A stretch of DNA of 64,000 nucleotides from Mytilus edulis (Eukaryota; Mollusca; Bivalvia; Mytilida; Mytilidae), in contig NC_092353.1 of the NCBI RefSeq assembly GCF_963676685.1, positions 7,468,207-7,532,206 on the forward strand, in the 5' to 3' direction. Positions 55,707 through 64,000 of the stretch are shown piece after piece; within the stretch, counting starts at the first letter, position 1, and every line of letters begins with the position of its first letter. The notes under the pieces are model-generated. The model had not been told where the DNA came from and searched no databases. It saw only the letters and a program-made list of their open reading frames with translations. The position numbers and the translations under genes are program-made.

Positions 55707-57154
55707 TGACAGATTCTGACAGATTTAATGAGAGGTTAGAAGTGATCTCTACTGTAAGTTCCATCAAGTTTTTTAAACCCCCAAAACAATTCTGATGTCA
55801 AAAACTGTCAATATGATCTGAGGTAAATTGCAACTGACACAAATAGATCATGCACTTCTGTGTGTCCTGAAATTATGAATTCTTTATGATAAGAAATATT
55901 TTTGGGACGAGAGTCCATCTCCGGCGAAAGTACAATGATGAAAACCAGGTCGTAAGTCTTTTCATTCAATGATTTACGTTTGATAATGAAATTCAAATGC
56001 ATATACACAGTGTAGATACTATTCTGTACGCCATCCGGAAGTCGCGATTTTCGAAGCGATGATTTCCAACTGGCTAACAGGACGGTTTTGCCTACGGTTA
56101 CTTTTCTCATCATTTGTTTACTTCTATATCTACAAAGTGCTTTGAACATCTTCAATGTATACATAGCATCATAAATATGAGTTACTGTAACAAAAACATG
56201 CATTAGAACATAAAATATACGTGTGCATCACATCAACTTGGTAGAAAAAAGTGAAATCGATGGACAATTTTGCTCTCGTAGTACAAAGCAAATAATCTTT
56301 TATTGCAAATATTTGCATCAGTTTTCAGTTAAATATATACTGTTTCAATATTCTTTTCGTATTTAAGTATAATATTCGTATTTCCCATAAAAAATATGTT
56401 TTCCTCGAGGATCCCAAAATAAATTACTGTACGATCAGTCTAGAACTGACTGTATTCTAGAAGCGATTTCAGATTTTTTGACTGTATGACAAGTCGTGAT
56501 TTTGAAGAAAAAACAACAGCAATTTGAAGGTTTATACGTGTATATTTGATATTATGAAATATCCAGGGAACTGTAACGTGTAATTACTTTCATCAGACAA
56601 TACAAATAGATTTCTGATGATTTTTTTAGACGGTAAAATAATTGTATTTTTGTTCCATCAGTCTTATTTAAAATCAAATGCCTAAAAAGTAATACATGAT
56701 TCGCTTGTGGACTTTGTAATAGTGTTACTGTGTATCGTTACAGTTATCTGTTTAGCTATTACATTTTTAAAGATTATTTACACCGTCCGCCGATGACCAA
56801 TTGATGATAACATAAATCAAGCTTGCCTCTTTTAAAATAATAAAAAATGAATAAAGACAGCTTTGCGTAGGGGGATAATTCATGTGATATAATTTTGGTA
56901 AGTTTATAGAAATAGAAGGTCCATAATGCATTAATCGAGTAAAAATGGAGCAATTTCAGAAAACTTTAATGATTGGTTTAGGAGGTGTTGGAAATACCTG
57001 ATGGGTGCCCCATATAATGCAATGTTCAAGTCCGTATCTTATATAAAGTAATCCCATGAAAGATTTTTACTAAAATTCTAAATAGACGGTGCACAATACA
57101 GTCATTATCATTTATGATAAGGAATCCGAATGAGATTAATTAATAGTTATATCA
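55707..57154. other. Gene-poor stretch
   Basis: An open frame of 131 codons on the - strand (56203-55808) has no family or splice partner. Its text around 56007-56065 (ATACTATTCTGTACGC and GGAAGTCGCGATTTTCGAAG) is repeated inverted at about 58165-58225, so it belongs to a dispersed repeat. No gene supported. Confidence 0.5.
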
Positions 57155-57295
57155 GTGACGGATTAAAAAAAAGGGGGATCCGGCAGTTTAAAACCCTTTT
57201 TTGACTATCAATGCATTTGTATGGGAACATATATTTGGAATCTCCTTTTCTCCTGGATTGGATCCCCTCTCCATTTAAAAATGGCCGGAACCCCC
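57155..57295 (+). repeat. Interspersed repeat family M4, degraded copy
   Basis: GACTATCAATGCATTTGTAT and TTTCTCCTGGATTGGATCC correspond to 47545-47620. Confidence 0.65.
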
Positions 57296-58849
57296 AATGT
57301 ATATTAAGTGGTTTATGAGGAGATGCCTTTACAAAACCGGCGAAACATATACCGGTCCAACGGACAAACGGAAAGACGGACTTCTTTATCACTATAACTG
57401 TACAATTGAGTGTCAAAGGGACAGCTCTACATCTTAAACAAAGTGAAGGAACTGTGATCAATTTTAGGCTACAGAACATGCATTTTTATATAACAATTAA
57501 ACTGTGTGTTTGTACAATTTTAAGTATAACGGATGACATTTCTGAAACTTGTATATACAACAAACTTTCCTCTTATTTTAGCAACATTTAAACATCCTTA
57601 TACTTAATGTAGTAAGTCGAGTACACCCTATCAAGCTAAACCATGTTTCATAAGTTTGCATGATGTGAATGTATTGAAATATATTTGTGTTATTTGGAAA
57701 AATGCCATCTTCTAATGTATCGTAAATAACTTTGAAATCACCACTAGAATACAGTGACATGAAGACTGATCATACAGTTTTAAAATATACAAGCGAGACT
57801 GATCGTACAGTGAGAAATTCAAACAAGTGTAATTTTCTTATTTCTGGCTTCAAAGATCTGGTTGAAACTTTTACCACCACTTGAAATATACTTCATTTAG
57901 TTAATTAAGTCTGGTTTTTACGTTAATTTGTACACTAAGAGGGTAAAAAGATTGTTTTTAGGTTCGCCGACTGATTTTTCTTAGTGATGCACTTGAAAAT
58001 CTCTTGATTAATGCAAAGATATGAATAAGGAATGTGCGGAATTTAATTCTAAACCATTTGAGAATATCGATGTCGGCTGAATTAATCATTATAAAGCAAT
58101 GTACAGATGATCAACTTACCGTTTAATTCAGTATACCCATCAAATTTAAAATATGATCCAAAAAGTTCTCGCTTCGAAAATCGCGACTTCCGGATAGCGT
58201 ACAGAATAGTATCTACACTGTGATATAGATTTACTACTTTGCGAAAATATATCGTGTTGTTGTATTATGAATATTACAATTTCAGAGAAAGTTCCTCAAG
58301 GATATCCCTATATGTATAAGTGAGTTGTAGCAATCGATTTGCTTAACCATGTGTTCAGTTTTACTTCCTTTTCGATCATCTTTTATGCTACATTGTGTAT
58401 TTATATTAAATATATATTTTCCTGTGTGTTAAATGCAAGTTGACAATATGAAGCCTATACGCGTGAAGCCTATGTCTGCGTTGATTTGATTTTCCTAATT
58501 TCAGACGCTATTTGATGGACATCATGTGCATTTCTTTTAAGAAGTTCGTTATGATAGTAATATTTTTTTCATCTGTGAAACGTAGAATAATAAGAATAAG
58601 AATAAGAATATTTTATTATTCCAATCAAGGGCCCTTGATGGGCAGCATAACATGTATACATAAAACAGTAGATGAGGTTAAGCAAGCACTCGGTTGATCT
58701 TGTACTGTGACACATTGAACACCGATTACAATGCTTACTTTTTGCAAATTTCTCAGTCATGGTTATTTTTTTTATAAAGATTTAAGACCGTTGGTTTTTC
58801 AGTTGGAATAATTTTACACTAGTCATTGTTGGAGACCTTAATAGCTTGC

Positions 58850-58970
58850 TGTTCGGTGTGAGCCAAGGCTCCATGTTGAAGACAGTACTTTTACCTATAA
58901 TGGTTTACTTTCACAACATGTGACTTGGATGGAGAGCTGTCTCATTGGCACTCATACCACATTTTCTTAT
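58850..58970 (-). repeat. Interspersed repeat family M1 fragment
   Basis: GAGAGCTGTCTCATTGGCAC and TCATACCACATTTTCTTA. Confidence 0.65.
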
Positions 58971-59139
58971 ATCTATGGTATGGTAAAACGTGTGTTTGGT
59001 TATCATTTAAAATAGATTTGACTTGCACATGTAACATTTATCGTGGATGTTGATATTATTTTTAGTTTCGCATATTTCCAACTGATATACAACAGCAAAA
59101 GTTTATATTGAAAATTATTGTAAAGAGAAATACAATATA

Positions 59140-59470
59140 AAATTGAGAATGGAAATGGGGAATGTGTCAAAGAGACAACAACCCGACCATAGAAAAAAAC
59201 AACAGCAGAAGGTCACCAACAGGTCTTCAATGTAGCGAGAAATTCCCGCACCCGGAGGCGTCCTTCAACTGGCCCCTAAACAAATATATACTAGTTCAGT
59301 GATAATGAACGCCATACTAATTTCCAAATTGTACACAAGAAACTAAAATTAAAATAATACAAGACTAACAAAGGCCAGAGGCTCCTGACTTGGGACAGGC
59401 GCAAACATGCGGCGGGGTTAAACATGTTTGTGAGATCTCAACCCTCCCCCTATACCTCTAGCCAATGTAG
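59140..59470 (+). repeat. Interspersed repeat family M2, longest copy
   Basis: It starts AATTGAGAATGGAAATGGGG, goes through GTCAAAGAGACAACAACCCG, AGGTCACCAACAGGTCTTCA, GCGAGAAATTCCCGCACCCG and AAAGGCCAGAGGCTCCTGAC. No ORF. Confidence 0.85.
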
Positions 59471-59958
59471 AAAAGTAAACGCATAACAATACGCACATTA
59501 AAATTCAGTTCAAGAGAAGTCCGAGTCTGATGTCAGAAGATGTAACCAAAATGTATACTTGGAACGAAAAGCTGAAAAAAAAAATTAAACGAAATGAATA
59601 AACGTAAGAGCTATACAATTTGGCAGGTTTAATTTTTAATTTGATGTAAATAAAAAAACATCAATAAACTTCACAACAAAAAATGGAAAGAACAGTTGAT
59701 TTCTAATCCATTGACCTTCAAAAAGATAAAATAAAACACGTCAATCGAGAAATATCGTCCAATGACCATCACGTGATTCACAAAACATGACAGATTCATT
59801 TATGTTTGCAGTTTTATGTTCAAATAGCCATTATAAATGACTATATGTACGTCAGGTCTTAACGTCATGGTCATTGTAACTGATATAAACAATATATACA
59901 CATCATTTGTTTTAGCCAATCGTTTAATTGATAGTTCTAATAAGGAAACCATCAACCA

Positions 59959-59966
59959 TATAAAAG
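59959..59966 (+). promoter_or_regulatory. TATA box of the small secreted-protein gene
   Basis: TATAAAAG, 65 bp before the ATG at 60024: a canonical distance if the transcript starts near 59990 with a 5' leader of about 35 nt. Confidence 0.7.
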
Positions 59967-60023
59967 AAAGCTTTGGTACGTTGTTATCATTCATAAAATC
60001 TACACGCATTGGTCTACACCAGT

Positions 60024-61040
60024 ATGAAGTCTATTATCTATTCTATCGTTCTCTTAATTATTTCTATTTATTCCATTGAAGGTATGTAAAATGCATAGAG
60101 TTTAGAGAACAACGAAGATACGTTTTAAAACATTAATTACTACTAAATTTTCTTGTTTATTTTCTTTTACTGTTTGTTGCTTTAAGATGACTATATATTA
60201 GACTTGTTAGATGGCTACTCCAATTAAAGTTAGAATTATTTCTAAGATTAAATGAATAATTTATCAGCATAAAATAAAAATAATTTGCAGAATTGAGCGT
60301 ATGTTTCTTTTTTGTAGCACACACGTTGATAGAATAACAACGTTACAAACTTAATATTGTTCTTTTTATTTGTTAATTAAATTGAATTTATCAGCTTATA
60401 TCCGTATTAAACGAGTTGTCTCCCTTGAAATCATGACAGTAAACTGCGAACGAGACTAGTTAGCCTGACAACCATAATAAATTGAATACAATGAATAAAT
60501 ATTTTTTCGTTTATTTCTAGTTATAATATAATATTATAACTAGAAATAAACGAAAAAAATAATGACATTTTGAATTGACTTAAAGTTTATGTATGCTTCA
60601 TATAATTAAAAAAAAAAGATTCAAACTAAGTTTTAATCTATTTTGTAGGTCGCAGCTATGGCTACCACAAGAAGACGAAAAATCTTTCAGTTGTGTTACC
60701 TAGCAACAAAACTCCACTCTGTAACGTTGGATGTACAAGACAGTTTATATCTCTAGAATGTAGACAGGAAACATTCGGATTTGAGAATGGTGTGAGATGT
60801 CAGGGATGCGACATTGATATTTGCAGAGGCAGGGGAGATAATTTCAACAGATGGCAAGATAATGAAAGAAGAGAAAATAATGGGCGCTGGAGAAACCGGG
60901 ATCAAGGAATCGATGTTGGATTCATTGATAACATTCAAAATGACTTTATAAATCAAGGACAAAGGTTAAATCAAGGTGAATGGTCAAGAAATAGATTTGA
61001 TACCAGAATAAATAGACAATTCAGAAATGAATGGAATTGA
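60024..61040 (+). CDS. Small secreted six-cysteine protein with Asn/Arg-rich tail (149 residues)
   Basis: Exon 1 is 60024-60081 (MKSIIYSIVLLIISIYSIE, a clear signal peptide, phase 1 at GAAG/GTATGT). Exon 2 is 60649-61040, ending in TGA. The mature part has a cysteine region (CNVGC, LECRQ, CQGC, ICRG: six cysteines) followed by a hydrophilic tail rich in Asn, Arg, Gln and Asp (for example NRWQDNERRENNGRWRNRDQ), likely disordered. TATA box at 59959 and AATAAA at 61151 frame a compact gene. I do not recognise the family. A secreted defence peptide precursor, shell or byssus matrix protein are all possible; nothing in the sequence decides between them. The ORF from 60693 alone would lose the signal peptide. 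Confidence 0.8.
60502..60558. repeat. 28-bp perfect hairpin in the intron of the secreted-protein gene
   Basis: TTTTTTCGTTTATTTCTAGT and its continuation (60502-60529) are inverted at 60531-60558 with a single-base loop. Confidence 0.85.
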
Positions 61041-61150
61041 TAATCGGACTTTAGTTTTTGGAAAATTTGCTAACAGCTATCATGTTATAACTAGTCATGA
61101 AATCCACGTTATATAAGTGAAACATTGTGTATTTTTTATATATTTTTGCA

Positions 61151-61156
61151 AATAAA
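61151..61156 (+). terminator. Poly(A) signal of the secreted-protein gene
   Basis: AATAAA, 111 bp after the stop. Confidence 0.65.
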
Positions 61157-63479
61157 AATTATGTTTTTATCAAATATATATCGATTATTTTTTTATAAAC
61201 AACGCAGTATAAACCCCGCTAAATATTCTCGGTATCAAGACTCCCAGACTTTTGGACTTCTTATGGTGGGGGAGGCAAAACAAAGCCAATGTTTTGGCTC
61301 CTTGAAATAGAAATTAAAAACATATTACATCTCTCAGATGTTCCTTTGGTGTAACGGATACCAGTTTTAAGAGTTTAGATAATAACTGCGAGCATAATCT
61401 TTAATGCTCTATTGTTTATTATCACTTGTTTTGTGTTCTTGTATCTATCATTTATGTACAATCAGTATAAAGTTATGTTTTATTTTTGTTAGTTTTTATT
61501 GAATATACAAATTAGGAGATGTGAAATGATTGCCAATGAGACAAATATCCACAGAGTCTAAGTATTCCTATTGGACCTGTAAATAATGTTATAGATAGAT
61601 ATAAAAAGACGTGGTATGAGTGCCAATGAGCCTATTGTCAAGATTTAAACGGGATATTTTTAGTATATCAAACCTCACAACATTTGAATGTGTCTGTCAA
61701 AAATCAGGCACCCCAACAGTATTTGTCATGTCAAGTACCTGAACGTAGTCAAGTACCTGAACGTCTTGCGATTTAAAACTGCATGTATGTATAAAACCTT
61801 GCAAAAGGTGGATCTTTTGTGGACTCTGTGAATTTCTGTTAAGACTGCTAGTCTCGTTATAATTTAGAGCTTAGAATATCGTAAAGACGCTGATTTATTG
61901 TTGACAACGTTGATCTGAATGTTTATTGTTGTCGGGTTTCTCTCTCATTGACACAGATCTTCTAATTCAGATTACAAATTTCAAATTGCTATAAATTGTA
62001 TCTTAATGTTATCAACTGGGACAATCAAAACTCGTAATTAAGTTCAATATATTAAGACAACACACAAACAATCTGACACACAAATAAACCGAAAAAACAA
62101 TAAGAATACATTTTGTTTTCTTCTAAATATAGCATATATATATGACAGACAAGTATATTGAAAAGTGAAACGGATATAATCCAACTCAAATGATTCGATT
62201 AATAACCATGTTGTTCTAATATTAAAATTGATGATTCCTCATTAAATATGAAATAAAAGTTATGGTAGCTATGACTTAGTTATATGGATTCGCTGTAATG
62301 GTCTTCATTCAAATCTTGCAAGCATAGATAAGGCAAAGAATGATCGACGTGTATATACGTCCCGGCTATTACATTGAATGTAGGCATAGTGACGTTTGGG
62401 GTATTTCAAAGGACGTTATTTTGTAAAACTGTTCAATGATTGCATTATTTAGCAATTTAGTTACCATAAATTACTCAAAACCTTTACCAAATTCTCTCAA
62501 ATATACAGATATACAAAGATTTGCTATTGGGGTTTGACGGTACCTGTAACAGTCGTATTACAAACGAGATATCACATCCTTATTTGACGGTGATGTTGTT
62601 TTTAGAGCCTGTAAGATTAATATAAATATTTGCATGTTTTTTTTATATTTTTTAGATATAACCAAATACACATGTACGTATGGCTACAGTTGATTTATAA
62701 TTTATGACATTCTGACACAAAATCCTTGTCAATCAAAATTTAGTTTAATCATTTAGTTGAAATTAGCTTTGTAAAGGGGCACTAGCTGTCAAATTCATGT
62801 TCACCGATTTGACTCAAAGTCTCATATAACAGTTGAGACTTGAATAAAAAAAGTAGTGCATATCAACTTTCTGTTTTGGGAAAGAATGTGTAAGGACACT
62901 CTATAGTAAAAATTGATTCAGCCGTAAATGGAGTTCATACGGGAAATGGCATTATCAATATTCAAAGAAATGTAACTTTACTAGATGCACTACAAATCAT
63001 TTGTATAATACTATTGTAAATTTTAAAGAACAATGTTTTGATATATTTATTGGGAATAATTCAGATAAATAAATAAAGTTAACATTATTCATGTTATTTA
63101 ATGTACAATTTTAGTGGTGTCATCCTGGTTTGCCCACTTTTAATTACATGCATATGTAAACATAAGGGGAATTGTTGTTTTAACAATTCTAGTTTATTTC
63201 TGAATTATAGTCATAATTTTTACCTTTTATCATGTTTATTTTACCTGTAAATTTTTATAAATGATACAATATTCTGCGATTAAATCAAGAAAAATGTGCA
63301 AAATGATTTTTAGTATATCTGTTTATTTAGATATAATGGGTCTCTGTTAATGTCTTTTCTAATATGCTTAGTCTGTATGCCTTTTTATGTTTCTTTGATA
63401 CACATATGACGTGGCTCTGTACCTAAACACCCCGTCATTGTATTATTGCACTATGGTAAATATGTGTATTATTGCCTTT
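61157..63479. other. Gene-poor right flank
   Basis: M1 traces (GATTGCCAATGAGACAAA at about 61529; GTGGTATGAGTGCCAATGAG at about 61611). Otherwise AT-rich text with no supported gene. Confidence 0.5.
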
Positions 63480-63890
63480 AATTTTTTCTAATATGCTTGG
63501 TCTATATGCAATTTTTCTGCTTCTTTGTTACATATTTGTTTGTTTGTTTGTTTTCATACTGCTTAAGATTATATCACAATGTTGTCTTTTGTATCCTATC
63601 TTTGACATTTTTACCAATTATGTCTGTTTGTTTTGTTCCCACATCGTTGTCAATATGATGGAATTTGATGCGACTGCAATACAAATGTTAGAGGTTTAAC
63701 TAGCTTTAAAACCAGATAAAATCACTATATTCTACATAAGAAAAAATGTCTGTACCAAGTCAAGCATAAATATGGCAGTTGTTATCCATTCGTTTTATGT
63801 GTTTGAGCTTTTTGATTTTGCCATTTGATTAGGGACTTTCCCTTTTGATTTTACTCAGAGTTCAGAATTTTTGTGATTTTACTTTTTACA
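63480..63890 (-). repeat. Interspersed repeat family M3, long inverted copy
   Basis: The right part has CTGTACCAAGTCAAGCATAA and GGCAGTTGTTATCCATTCGT; the left part has GATGGAATTTGATGCGACTG. The open frame at 63472-63699 is repeat text. Confidence 0.75.
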
Positions 63891-64000
63891 TATCAACTGA
63901 GAACATGATGAGTATCAGTGGTAAGTAATCAGGTTTTCCTCTGGAAATAAAGATAATGTTGGTTGAGTCAAATATATAGAGTCTTTTTTTGGTAATCACA

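Noticed and set aside
55808-56203. 131-codon ORF on the - strand
   Set aside because: No recognisable domain, no splice partner, and part of it is a dispersed inverted repeat.
59800-60079. Overlapping ORFs before the secreted-protein gene
   Set aside because: They overlap the TATA box and exon 1 in other frames.

Overview
The window looks like animal nuclear DNA from a marine bivalve, most likely a mussel (Mytilus or a close relative). It is AT-rich and intron-rich, with long gene-poor stretches packed with short interspersed repeats, inverted-repeat elements and minisatellites. Several repeat families recur on both strands. I base the mussel assignment on the repeat style and gene families; no database search was possible.

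Left part (1-24.6 kb). After a decayed domesticated-type ORF and a decayed LINE reverse transcriptase, a RIG-I-like receptor (RLR) gene runs on the + strand from a death-fold exon at 3017 to a stop at 24616. Seventeen exons join in frame over GT-AG introns to about 972 residues. They encode a death-like domain, a linker partly built from tandemly duplicated 66-nt exons, a complete SF2 helicase (DECH box) and a C-terminal regulatory domain. The 5' end is not identified. The introns carry antisense LINE fragments, MITE-like elements and a 45-bp minisatellite.

Middle part (25.0-41.0 kb). Two tandem units of about 7.8 kb (25020-32787 and 33133-40987) each hold one two-exon Toll-like receptor gene of 807 residues. 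A short first exon supplies most of the signal peptide. The TIR domains are almost identical, whereas the leucine-rich ectodomains differ at roughly 10 % of residues.

Right-middle part (41.3-46.9 kb). A three-exon TNF-superfamily ligand gene lies on the - strand. It encodes a type II membrane protein of 245 residues with a six-cysteine stalk. Its large intron contains a foldback-type element whose inverted ends are arrays of a CACACTGAGA motif. RLR, two TLRs and a TNF ligand within 44 kb make an innate-immune neighbourhood: the two sensor classes and the ligand feed NF-kB or death-type signalling in other animals. Co-function here is inference.

Right part (47-64 kb). This is mostly repeats: a 4.1-kb interval bounded by perfect 32-bp Tc1/mariner inverted repeats with a dead transposase, a complex satellite at 53-55 kb carrying two inserted MITE-like elements, and a palindromic CTAGAAC array. 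One further good gene lies at 60024-61040, a small secreted six-cysteine protein with an Asn/Arg-rich tail, a canonical TATA box and a poly(A) signal.
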